A stretch of DNA of 6,035 bases from an uncultured Terrimonas sp. (GTDB lineage: Bacteria > Bacteroidota > Bacteroidia > Chitinophagales > Chitinophagaceae). The position numbers were made by a program, and so were the translations under genes. Shown here piece after piece: positions 1-5,914 of this stretch. The number at the start of each line of letters is the position of its first letter. Within the stretch, counting starts at the first letter, position 1. The stretch covers positions 1-6,035 of the forward strand of contig CAMPJQ010000185.1 in assembly GCA_946886925.1 (NCBI GenBank), read 5' to 3'. The notes under the pieces are model-generated. The model was given only the letters and a program-made list of their open reading frames with translations, was not told where the DNA came from and did not search any database.

Positions 1-75
1 CAGCTACTGGTGAACTTTAAAATCAAGTCCAGACGTGATTTACACACAACTACCTTTAAATAGCCGAAAATTTCG

Positions 76-83
76 TACTTTTG
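76..83 (+). promoter_or_regulatory. Possible Bacteroidota -7 promoter box for the cold-shock gene
   Basis: TACTTTTG matches the Bacteroidota -7 consensus TAnnTTTG exactly. I see no good TTG -33 element at the expected distance upstream; the nearest candidate is a CTTT near 53-56. If used, transcription would start near position 90 and give an AT-rich leader of about 80 nt without a Shine-Dalgarno sequence. Such an exact box can occur by chance in AT-rich DNA, so this is a candidate only. Confidence 0.3.
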
Positions 84-170
84 AGAGGATACGCGAAAAG
101 CTTCACCACTTTTCCTGCAATCTCTTCACCTGAAAAAACAATCAGTTAAACATTAAGTAAAATAATATTT

Positions 171-617
171 ATGGCAGAAACCTGGAGTAAAAAAGAAAGA
201 GAAAAGAAAAAACAACAAAACAAAAAAGAAAAAGCCGAGCGCAAACAGGAGCGGAAGGAAAATTCCAAATCCGGAAAGAGCTTGGATGATATGCTTGCTT
301 ATGTAGATGAAAACGGCAATTTTTCATCAACTCCTCCTGATCCACGGAAAAAAGTAAAGATTAACGTGGAAGACATTGAAATCGGCGTCCGCAAGCAGGC
401 AGATATTGACCCGGCAGACCTGATCCGGAAGGGAATTGTTACCTTCTTCAACGAGTCGAAGGGCTATGGTTTTATTAAAGACAAAGAAACACAGGAAAGT
501 GTTTTTGTACATGTGAATTCATTGCTGGAACCGGTAAAAGAACACAGCAAGGTAACTTTTGAAGTTGAAATGGGCCCTAAAGGCGCCAATGCCGTTAACG
601 TGAAGCTCTCTACTTAA
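171..617 (+). CDS. Cold-shock-domain protein with a long basic N-terminal extension
   Basis: This is a 148-residue protein in two parts. Residues 1-35 are almost all Lys, Glu, Gln and Arg, which suggests a disordered or single-helix nucleic-acid-contacting tail. Residues 36-85 form a linker. Residues 87-147 are a cold-shock (OB-fold) domain: it opens with GIVTFFN, carries an RNP1-like KGYGFIKD (97-104) and an RNP2-like VFVHV (111-115), and ends in AVNVK. The domain binds single-stranded RNA or DNA in the cytoplasm, classically as an RNA chaperone or antiterminator. Family CspA proteins are about 70 residues, so half of this protein is extra; extended versions of this type are familiar in Bacteroidota. 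The ATG at 171 follows an A/T-rich leader with no ribosome-binding site, normal for this phylum. The gene stands alone and converges on the TPR gene. The domain call is secure; the target RNAs are unknown. Confidence 0.93.
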   Translation: MAETWSKKEREKKKQQNKKEKAERKQERKENSKSGKSLDDMLAYVDENGNFSSTPPDPRKKVKINVEDIEIGVRKQADIDPADLIRKGIVTFFNESKGYGFIKDKETQESVFVHVNSLLEPVKEHSKVTFEVEMGPKGANAVNVKLST

Positions 618-763
618 TACTTTAGTTTCTTTATCACTGCTTTGCCAATATGGTTGTTAAGCCCGTTATAAACGCCATTATAATTCCGGCGCCAGGAAAT
701 ATTTCCTGTTGCCGTTTGTTTGAAAATGACCGATGTCTGCCTAAAATACAGATCCTGTAATTT
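614..763 (-). pseudogene. Possible C-terminal coding remnant between the cold-shock and TPR genes
   Basis: On the minus strand, one reading frame is open for 49 codons from just after a TAA (764-766) to a TAA at 614-616. The part beyond the TPR stop reads like real protein, for example IFKQTATGNISWRRN followed by YNGVYNGLNNHIGKAV and ending IKKLKY. It has no ATG, GTG or TTG start, and its first 7 codons overlap the end of the TPR gene in another frame, so it cannot be an intact gene. I do not recognise the family. Its stop shares the TTAA at 614-617 with the cold-shock stop. The palindromic terminator lies inside it, which argues for non-coding sequence. It is either the tail of a lost gene or a chance open frame. 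Confidence 0.25.
687..714 (+). terminator. Palindromic terminator between convergent genes
   Basis: The core at 693-708 (CAGGAAATATTTCCTG) is a perfect 16-bp palindrome. After a G-T wobble and one mismatch it is extended by a CGGC arm (687-690) pairing with GCCG (711-714). On the plus strand it is followed by TTTGTTTG (715-722), a modest U-tract, so it fits an intrinsic terminator 70 bp after the cold-shock stop. The TPR gene ends 27 bp away on the other strand, so the hairpin may serve both transcripts, although the minus-strand tail is less T-rich. The perfect core leaves no unpaired loop without opening central A-T pairs. Confidence 0.5.
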
Positions 764-2486
764 TTACCCCACTTTCAGTAAATGCTGCTTTGGCCTTTTG
801 CCGCACTTTTTTAGCCTCTTTTTCTTTTTTTTGCTGCTGTAGTGCATCTGCCAACCCGGTAAGCGACCAAACATTGTTGGGATTTACAGTTAGATCTTCC
901 CTGTATACATTTTCGGCCACTACATATTGTTTGGTTTTCAGCAAAGCATGTCCAAGGTATTGCCGTGCCGGGTGCGGCCAATCTTTTGGCTCATTATATA
1001 GCATAGCTGTTTCTTTATCCACCGCTTCTTCAAGCAACCGGATTGCCAGCGGGTACTGACCGCTTTCTTCCGCAATAACACCTTCCAAAATCTTTTCAGC
1101 CACCTGCACGGCTGCAATACCAGCATTAAAAGCAGAAGGGCTTTCATGCAATAAAACAGAGGGCATACTATCGCGTATATGTAGCAACTCCACTTTGGCC
1201 GCTTCAAGCTGATGTTTGCGGGCATAGGCCAAACCCCGTCCATAATGCCATATAATATTGGCATATGCCCTGGAGTTATTGGTAGAGGGTGTTTTCAAAA
1301 TCTCATCCCATTTACCAAAACGAATTAGAGTAAAAAAAGGGGTCATATACACATACTGCGAATACATACCGAGATATCCACCGGCATCAAGCCACGAACT
1401 GTCGAAACTATTTTTGGCATCCTCCGATATTTTTAATGCGGTTGTATAATCACCAGCCATATTAGCACAGCTTGCCTGCATATGAAGATTGTGCACGATA
1501 TAAATAAAAGCATTATTAACCACAGGCGGATATTGAGATAAATACTGATTATACCCCTTTACCGCTTTTTCATTAACCTCCACTCCCTTTTGGTAATAAC
1601 CCGACCGGATGTAAATATGTGAAGGCATGTGTACGAGGTGTGCCAGCCCGGGCATCATATCACCCAGCCGGTTGGCAACTGCCAATCCTTTTTGGGGATG
1701 CTCCGAACCTTCAATGGCATGAATATAATAATGACCCGCTCCCGGGTGATCAGGAAATTGTTTTACCACTCGTTCCAGTACACGTACGATCTCAGCCGTC
1801 CACGGTTTGGGCTTATACAACCGGTCATACAGATCCCATGGGTGCTGCACCATTAAAGCATCGGCGTACAGAGCAGCTGCATCGGCACTCTGCGGGAAGG
1901 TTTCATGCACTTTTTTCATAGCATCGGCATACAACCGGTTTAAGTTTTCCCTTGTTTGTGTGGTGTCCGGCGAATACCGTGTTTGCATAGCTACGATCAG
2001 TGCTTTTTCAACAGGTGTGCAGTTGCCGCAAAGTTCGACTGACTTTTGCACAGCGGCCAATGCTTCGGGTGAAGCCGCATAACCAAAGTCGTTGATATTG
2101 GGGCCATAAGCCAGGGCTTTACCCCAGTGCCCCATAGCAAAACTTCCATCAAATTGTACAGCTTTTTCAAAAGAGGCCAGGGCTTCAATAATGTGAAAAC
2201 CATAATACATGTTAATGCCCTGCTGAAAATAAATACCTGCACTGTCGTTGGTTACGGTTACCGGCATACGATGTTTTCCCCAGCCTTCCAGCAACGGGAT
2301 TATATTGGCACTGTCGCTAAAATTAATGGCAGAAAGGTTAGGACTACAACCCAATGCATACTGCTTTTTATAGGATTGTACAACTTCCGGATTTTGATAA
2401 ACATATGCAGCACCAGGCGCTTTGTATAAATAAAGTATGGAGGAACCGATAAAAGAGGTGAGCACGAGAATGATATAATTTCTCAT
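741..2486 (-). CDS. Membrane-anchored TPR-repeat protein of the HYxIHAIE / HMPSHIY family
   Basis: The 581-residue protein begins with a hydrophobic segment (residues 4-20) after MRN, with no lipobox and no clear signal-peptidase site, so it is probably a periplasm-facing signal-anchored protein. Helical repeats follow: a TPR-like unit at about 82-115 (GIYFQQGINMYYGFHIIEAL region), degenerate repeats through the middle, and two TPR units at about 504-568. The middle carries strongly patterned motifs, GHYYIHAIE (251-259), HLVHMPSHIY (283-292) and HNLHMQ (332-337), seen in a widespread family of bacterial TPR proteins of unknown function. A CGNC motif (153-156) is also present. The ATG at 2486 is the only ATG start in this frame below an in-frame TAA 60 bp upstream. 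No enzymatic activity can be assigned; TPR folds usually mediate protein binding, but the histidine clusters suggest more. The gene is monocistronic by position and converges on the cold-shock gene. Confidence 0.85.
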   Translation of the reverse strand: MRNYIILVLTSFIGSSILYLYKAPGAAYVYQNPEVVQSYKKQYALGCSPNLSAINFSDSANIIPLLEGWGKHRMPVTVTNDSAGIYFQQGINMYYGFHIIEALASFEKAVQFDGSFAMGHWGKALAYGPNINDFGYAASPEALAAVQKSVELCGNCTPVEKALIVAMQTRYSPDTTQTRENLNRLYADAMKKVHETFPQSADAAALYADALMVQHPWDLYDRLYKPKPWTAEIVRVLERVVKQFPDHPGAGHYYIHAIEGSEHPQKGLAVANRLGDMMPGLAHLVHMPSHIYIRSGYYQKGVEVNEKAVKGYNQYLSQYPPVVNNAFIYIVHNLHMQASCANMAGDYTTALKISEDAKNSFDSSWLDAGGYLGMYSQYVYMTPFFTLIRFGKWDEILKTPSTNNSRAYANIIWHYGRGLAYARKHQLEAAKVELLHIRDSMPSVLLHESPSAFNAGIAAVQVAEKILEGVIAEESGQYPLAIRLLEEAVDKETAMLYNEPKDWPHPARQYLGHALLKTKQYVVAENVYREDLTVNPNNVWSLTGLADALQQQKKEKEAKKVRQKAKAAFTESGVKITGSVF

Positions 2487-2896
2487 GATTTTTAATTTTT
2501 GCTGGCATAATATACAACAGTTCTTTGGTTCTTTATAAGGAAATTATGCAAATCCGGCGTTTGGCTGAGTGCCGGTCAGGTTATTGCAGTAAATTTTTTT
2601 GGAGTGGCTCTATAATGCGGGGTAGGCTTCAATATGGGGTAAATGGCCTATATCATCCAGTTCAGTTTTACGTTTTTTATTTTTTGTGCTGCAACCATCA
2701 TTAAAATCAAAAGAATAGCTTTTTCATTTCTGAATTTGATGTCATAGCGATAATAAGTTGTTGCCTCGTGATAACATTAAAGACCGGAGTTATTAAAGAG
2801 GAACAGAGAAAGAGGTGTTCAAAGGTATTAAAATTTTGCCCGGCACTTGAAGATTACACAAAGGTTGAGTCTCTAAAATGCTAAGCCAAGTCCTCT
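2487..2896. other. 410-bp intergenic gap without an intact gene
   Basis: No complete gene, RNA gene, repeat or clear promoter was found between the TPR start and the YdeI-like stop. Several minus-strand frames stay open for 37 to 49 codons and read partly like protein, which may be decayed coding sequence (see findings). The 60 bp before the TPR start are AT-rich, with TATATTATG at minus-strand positions around 2504-2514 as a poor -7 match. I see no strong terminator hairpin after the YdeI-like gene. Confidence 0.6.
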
Positions 2897-3478
2897 TTAA
2901 TGAAATTTTTCTTCCCTGCTCAACATCTCCAGTATTGTTTTCATGCGTTTTTCCCTGGTTTCGGGTTTTTTGGCCGTTTGCAAACGCCAGGCAATGGCAT
3001 AAGTGTTCGTTTTATTGAGCGTTTGAAAAAAAATTCTGGCTTTAGGGATTTTGGAAAGTAATTTCAAAAAATCATCCGGCATTTCTATATTAGATGGCGA
3101 ATCGTAAGCCTGTTCCCATCTTCCGTCGGCTTTTGCTTTTTCTATCTCTTTTAATCCAGCTGGTCTCATCTTTCCATCATTTATTAAACGCGAAACCTTT
3201 TCAATATTCTTTTTAGACCATATGCTTTTGGAACGGCGGGGAGTGAAGCGAATCATATAAGCCTTTTCATCCACGGGATTTAATAATCCATCAATCCATC
3301 CATAACACAATGCCACATCAACAGCCTGGGCATAACTAACAGTTGGTGTACCGGATCCTTTTTTATATATCTTCAGCCATACGCCATCAGAAGCAGAATA
3401 ATTTTTTGCCAGCCATTTCTCCATTGCGTCCGGCGTTTTAAAAGCCAGTACAGGCAAATTACCTTTGTGGTTATTCAT
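2897..3478 (-). CDS. YdeI/OmdA-family protein (YdeI/OmpD-associated, bacteriocin-protection type)
   Basis: The 193-residue soluble protein has the signatures of the YdeI/OmpD-associated family: DGVWLKIYKK (31-40), ALCYGWIDG (56-64), FTPRRSKSIWSKKN (78-91), the GKMRPAGLKEIEKAKADGRW stretch (102-121), and a C-terminal OmdA helical domain around 135-193 containing YAIAWRLQTAKKPETREKRM (160-179) and ending REEKFH. The length is usual for the family. Members are linked by annotation to bacteriocin or peptide resistance through the Salmonella/E. coli YdeI-OmpD association, but the biochemical role is unknown, so that label should be read with care. There is no signal peptide, so it is probably cytoplasmic. 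The ATG at 3478 has no Shine-Dalgarno sequence. Directly upstream on the same strand is a broken DUF1801 gene, suggesting that both were once one transcription unit. Confidence 0.9.
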   Translation of the reverse strand: MNNHKGNLPVLAFKTPDAMEKWLAKNYSASDGVWLKIYKKGSGTPTVSYAQAVDVALCYGWIDGLLNPVDEKAYMIRFTPRRSKSIWSKKNIEKVSRLINDGKMRPAGLKEIEKAKADGRWEQAYDSPSNIEMPDDFLKLLSKIPKARIFFQTLNKTNTYAIAWRLQTAKKPETREKRMKTILEMLSREEKFH

Positions 3479-3492
3479 AAATTGATTTTATT

Positions 3493-3684
3493 AGGATCAA
3501 TTGGGTTTCATTTACCTGTACCAGAAAGCCCGAGAATTCCATTTCACCTGCTCTCCTCTATTGTTTTGTTGGTTTACAAAAATAATCTGCCTCAATTTTT
3601 CAACCGTCTCTTTCAGAGGTGATCCAGTTTTTGAATAAAAGCATTTACCTGTTCTTGGCCGTAGTGCTGTGCAGACTTTGCCAT
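3493..3684 (-). pseudogene. Frameshifted, truncated DUF1801-family gene
   Basis: An ATG at 3684 opens MAKSAQHYGQEQVNAFIQKL and then D-H-L before TGA at 3613-3615. The frame two bases over continues seamlessly as PLKETVEKLRQIIFVNQQ, then NNRGEQVKWNSRAFWYR, before TAA at 3512-3514. Restoring one C in the CACCT at 3618-3621 would rebuild LDHPLKETVEKLRQ in one frame. From memory of the family, the small DUF1801 proteins of Bacteroidota have this pattern: a Q-V-x-x-F/Y-I start, a helix L-K-x-x-V-x-x-L-R-x-I-I, then V-K-W-N-x-x-x-F-x-Y. Beyond the second stop, ATG-AAA-CCC (3511-3503) and GAT-CCT (3498-3493) may be traces of the usual GEMKPFDP segment. Family members are roughly 110-140 residues, so the 3' half is gone, replaced by the start of the YdeI-like gene. 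The reading-frame repair is direct; the family name is from recall. A sequencing error could explain the first frameshift but not the missing half. Confidence 0.65.
3577..3603 (-). promoter_or_regulatory. Weak promoter candidate for the YdeI-like gene
   Basis: On the minus strand, TATTTTTG (3584-3577) matches TAnnTTTG exactly, and a TTG lies upstream at 3603-3601, 16 bp apart; about 19 bp is usual. It would start transcription near 3570, about 90 nt before the YdeI-like ATG. It sits inside the DUF1801 pseudogene, where the same bases encode part of Q-I-I-F-V, so the match may be accidental. It could nevertheless have become useful once the upstream gene decayed. Confidence 0.25.
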
Positions 3685-3856
3685 TGATCGTTAATTGGTA
3701 TACAATATAAAAAATAGTTGGTTGAAAATTAATTTCTGGTTCAGATAAGTTTTCTTTTATCTGTTGTGTGTTATGTGCTTTTTATTACTACGCAGGTGCA
3801 TAGGTTCGCATGGCATATCCGTAATACCCGGCTTTCGTGTAAAATGCTGACTTATG
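3685..3856. other. Intergenic stretch between the Crp/Fnr gene and the DUF1801 pseudogene
   Basis: This AT-rich stretch should hold the 3' end of the regulator transcript and the old promoter of the DUF1801-YdeI unit. A weak hairpin pairs CAGATAA (3742-3748) with TTATCTG (3757-3763) around an 8-nt loop. It has no U-tract on the minus strand, so it is a poor terminator for the regulator. No exact TAnnTTTG box was found before the pseudogene ATG. Confidence 0.4.
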
Positions 3857-4420
3857 TTAAGTCATGAGCTTTTTCCTGATCCTGCTTAGCGATTCAGGTT
3901 TAATGCCAAGATAAGACGCCACCATATGCAATTTTACCCGGTTTTCCAGTAAAGGAAAAACTTCTAAAAAATCCATGTACCGGGTTTCTGCATCAAGTAG
4001 CAGTAAATCTCTTTCCCGCTTCTCTTTTAAGCAATATGCTTTTTCTAACTGTGTAACCAGGTAGCCATCCCAAAACGGATCGCTTTTTTTTAGGCTCAGC
4101 CAATCCCGGTAATTAATTTCCAGAATTTCGGCATCTTCCAGGGCCTGGATAAAAAAATAAGAAGGTGCATCTTTAATCATAGCCGAATAGGAAGAGATAA
4201 AATTATCTTCAGATATGATCGCTTTTGTGTATTCATTTCCGTCCTTATCAATATATACATAGCGAAAAAGACCACTGAGAGCAAAACAGAATTTCCGGGG
4301 AATTTGCCCTTCTGTTATAAAATATTCGTTTTTTAATATTTTTTTGGATTGAGCTATATTTAAAAGCTGTTCTGTCCTGGTTTCCGGCAGGCCTGATATG
4401 TTTTTGATTGTTTCTATCAA
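3857..4420 (-). CDS. Crp/Fnr-family transcriptional regulator (cNMP-binding fold plus short HTH), TTG start
   Basis: The 187-residue protein has a cyclic-nucleotide-binding beta-roll at about residues 20-112 (ILKNEYFITEGQIPRKFCFA at 28-47, LSGLFRYVY at 48-56, ending ILEINYRDW), a dimerisation helix at about 113-140, and a C-terminal helix-turn-helix around 160-185 (LHMVASYLGIKPESLSRIRK). The canonical cAMP-pocket Arg-Ser/Thr-Ala signature is absent, as in most Bacteroidota members, so it probably senses another signal or none. There are no Fe-S cysteines as in Fnr. The start is TTG at 4420-4418: the frame is open upstream to a TAA at the end of the oxidoreductase gene, with no ATG or GTG in between. 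The gene lies 54 bp after the oxidoreductase on the same strand, so co-transcription is plausible. Targets cannot be read from the sequence. Confidence 0.88.
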   Translation of the reverse strand: MIETIKNISGLPETRTEQLLNIAQSKKILKNEYFITEGQIPRKFCFALSGLFRYVYIDKDGNEYTKAIISEDNFISSYSAMIKDAPSYFFIQALEDAEILEINYRDWLSLKKSDPFWDGYLVTQLEKAYCLKEKRERDLLLLDAETRYMDFLEVFPLLENRVKLHMVASYLGIKPESLSRIRKKLMT

Positions 4421-4455
4421 ATTAAAGGTTTGTTGTTGAATAACTAAGCTATCAC

Positions 4456-4468
4456 ACTGAAATTCAGT
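4456..4468. promoter_or_regulatory. Small inverted repeat upstream of the Crp/Fnr gene
   Basis: ACTGAA (4456-4461) and TTCAGT (4463-4468) are perfect 6-bp inverted arms around one base. They lie in the 54-bp gap between the oxidoreductase stop and the regulator start, about 36 bp before the TTG. The site could be an operator, possibly autoregulatory. It does not match the E. coli CRP (TGTGA-N6-TCACA) or FNR (TTGAT-N4-ATCAA) sites. Short repeats of this size also arise by chance. Confidence 0.2.
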
Positions 4469-4474
4469 AAATAT

Positions 4475-5752
4475 TTAAAAATCATTAAAGTTCCATGGAG
4501 CACGATAGGGTCTAGAGATCATAAGGTTCGCGAAATCATCATCGAATTTTTCTTTTTTGGGATTCCATTTCAGCGGCCGTTGCAGTTCATAGGCGATATT
4601 TACCGCGTTGCACACTGTTGCCGTACGGTGTCCGATCTCTACATCCGCAATAGGTCGCGATCTTTTTTTAATAGCATTAATCCAATCCTGGTGATGATTA
4701 TCGCTGTGGTATAATTTTTTGTCGGATGGCTTTAATTGCAGCTTAACAATATTCTCCGGGTTCGACCTCAAAAAAGATCTTGATACCTCTATTGTACCTT
4801 CAGTGCCTATAAACTGGATCGCATTTCCTTCTCCCCATTGTTTATGATTAACCACAATTCCATTAGCATAAGTAAAGGATAAACCGTTTTGAACTGCCGG
4901 GGTTGAAGGCGGATTAAATGCTACCGGGCCGGAATCGTCCATATCCAAAGCCCATTGTACAATGTCGAACATATGCGCTCCCCAATCGGTAATATATCCA
5001 CCTCCAAAGCCTCTGTATCCGCGCCACCATGCCCATGAATTGTCTTCTATTGGTGGTGATAATGTTGGATTATAACCCCGGTACAAAGACGGTCCAATCC
5101 ACATATTCCAGTCCAGATATTCCGGAACAGGCAGGGAGGGTAAATCGCATTGCTTTACAGGCTCTCCTACCGAAACATTAATTTCTTTCACCAGTCCTAT
5201 ATAGCCATTCAGCACCAGTTCCGCTGCCTGCCTGAAATTGTATTGCGAGCGTTGCATACTTCCTGTTTGCAGTACCCGTTTGTATTTCCGCACAGCGTCA
5301 ACCATCGCCCTGCCTTCGGCAATCGTTAAAGCCAGTGGCTTTTCGCAATAAATATCTTTACCGGCTTTTGCTGCATCAATGGTTATTTGGGCATGCCAGT
5401 GGTCCGGAGTGGCTACAACTACGGCATCAACATCTTTGCGTTCCAGCAACTCCCGGTAATGTGCATACGCTATCACATCAGCATTTGTTTTTATTGCATT
5501 GGCGGCTTTTGCGAGAGTTACAAAATGTTCCAGTTTCTTTTTATCTGCATCACAGGCAGCCAGTACCATGGTTTCAGGAACGGCGGATATCGCTTTCAAC
5601 AAACCCCTTGCCTGTTTTCCATTACCAATAAAGCCCAGGTTAACCCGGTCATTTGGCGCTGTATAGCCTTTCCCACCCAACACATGCCGGGGAACGATGG
5701 TAAATGCTGCTGCTCCAATTAATGTGTTCTTTATAAAAGTTTTTCTGTGCAT
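4475..5752 (-). CDS. Gfo/Idh/MocA-family oxidoreductase, exported type
   Basis: The 425-residue protein is an NAD(P)-dependent sugar or cyclitol dehydrogenase-like enzyme. Residues 1-26 form a Tat-like leader, HRKTFIK followed by a hydrophobic LIGAAAFTIV stretch, so it is probably periplasmic. The Rossmann domain follows: GFIGNGKQARG (40-50) binds the dinucleotide, TPDHWHA (115-121) closes the fold, and CEKPLAL (136-142) holds the family's catalytic-region EKP lysine. The C-terminal domain contains GGGYITDWGAHMFDIV (250-265), with the Asp and His typical of the active site, and IGTEGTIEV (315-323). The length agrees with secreted Bacteroidota homologues often found in carbohydrate-use regions. 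The substrate cannot be told; no glycosidase or transporter lies alongside. The leader has Arg-Lys where Tat substrates normally have Arg-Arg. The ATG at 5752 places the leader exactly at the start, supporting this choice. The Crp/Fnr gene follows 54 bp downstream. Confidence 0.93.
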   Translation of the reverse strand: MHRKTFIKNTLIGAAAFTIVPRHVLGGKGYTAPNDRVNLGFIGNGKQARGLLKAISAVPETMVLAACDADKKKLEHFVTLAKAANAIKTNADVIAYAHYRELLERKDVDAVVVATPDHWHAQITIDAAKAGKDIYCEKPLALTIAEGRAMVDAVRKYKRVLQTGSMQRSQYNFRQAAELVLNGYIGLVKEINVSVGEPVKQCDLPSLPVPEYLDWNMWIGPSLYRGYNPTLSPPIEDNSWAWWRGYRGFGGGYITDWGAHMFDIVQWALDMDDSGPVAFNPPSTPAVQNGLSFTYANGIVVNHKQWGEGNAIQFIGTEGTIEVSRSFLRSNPENIVKLQLKPSDKKLYHSDNHHQDWINAIKKRSRPIADVEIGHRTATVCNAVNIAYELQRPLKWNPKKEKFDDDFANLMISRPYRAPWNFNDF

Positions 5753-5778
5753 CTGTTTATGAGTTTAAAATTGAACCT

Positions 5779-5786
5779 TAAATATA
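5779..5786 (-). promoter_or_regulatory. Possible -7 box before the oxidoreductase gene
   Basis: TATATTTA on the minus strand matches seven of eight positions of the element when the two N positions are counted, with A in place of the final G of TAnnTTTG. It ends about 26 bp before the oxidoreductase ATG. No TTG is seen at the usual -33 distance, so support is weak. Its position, after the SRPBCC terminator and before the ATG, is right for a promoter. Confidence 0.25.
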
Positions 5787-5880
5787 GCCAGAATCCATAT
5801 ACGGCGATGCGGCAGTTACCTGTAAGGGTTCTTCCTAAAAATAAATTGCAATCCAAAATATACATTTCATTGCTGAAAGG

Positions 5881-5914
5881 AAAAAACAAAAAGCCAGGTT
5901 TCTTCATGAAACCT
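5881..5914 (-). terminator. Intrinsic terminator of the SRPBCC-like gene
   Basis: On the minus strand, AGGTTTC (5914-5908), a 5-nt loop and GAAACCT (5902-5896) form a perfect 7-bp stem, followed by GGC and the T-rich tail TTTTTGTTTTTT (5892-5881). This is a classical intrinsic terminator. The first stem bases overlap the TAG stop of the gene ending at 5913, so the hairpin begins inside the stop codon. It should insulate that gene from the oxidoreductase, which must therefore have its own promoter. Confidence 0.75.

Noticed and set aside
1..63. Open plus-strand frame at the left edge (QLLVNFKIKSRRDLHTTTFK, then TAG), possibly the end of an upstream gene
   Set aside because: Only 20 codons, no recognisable motif, no terminator behind it, and an open frame this short is expected by chance at an edge.
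327..512. Minus-strand 61-codon open frame inside the cold-shock gene
   Set aside because: Antisense shadow of the conserved domain with no independent support.
938..2429. Several open frames of 63 to 108 codons on both strands inside the TPR gene
   Set aside because: All are shadows of the 581-codon gene, rich in Cys, His and Ser, as expected of off-frame translation.
2613..2702. Short plus-strand open frame starting MRGRLQYGVNGLYHPVQFYV
   Set aside because: Only about 29 codons, aromatic and Cys-rich, isolated, with no start context or similarity I recognise.
3742..3763. Hairpin CAGATAA/TTATCTG as terminator of the Crp/Fnr gene
   Set aside because: The stem is AT-rich, the loop is 8 nt, and no U-tract follows on the minus strand.
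5335..5722. Two plus-strand open frames (98 and 111 codons) opposite the oxidoreductase
   Set aside because: They lie antisense to conserved Rossmann-domain codons of a well-supported gene and show no protein-like motifs.
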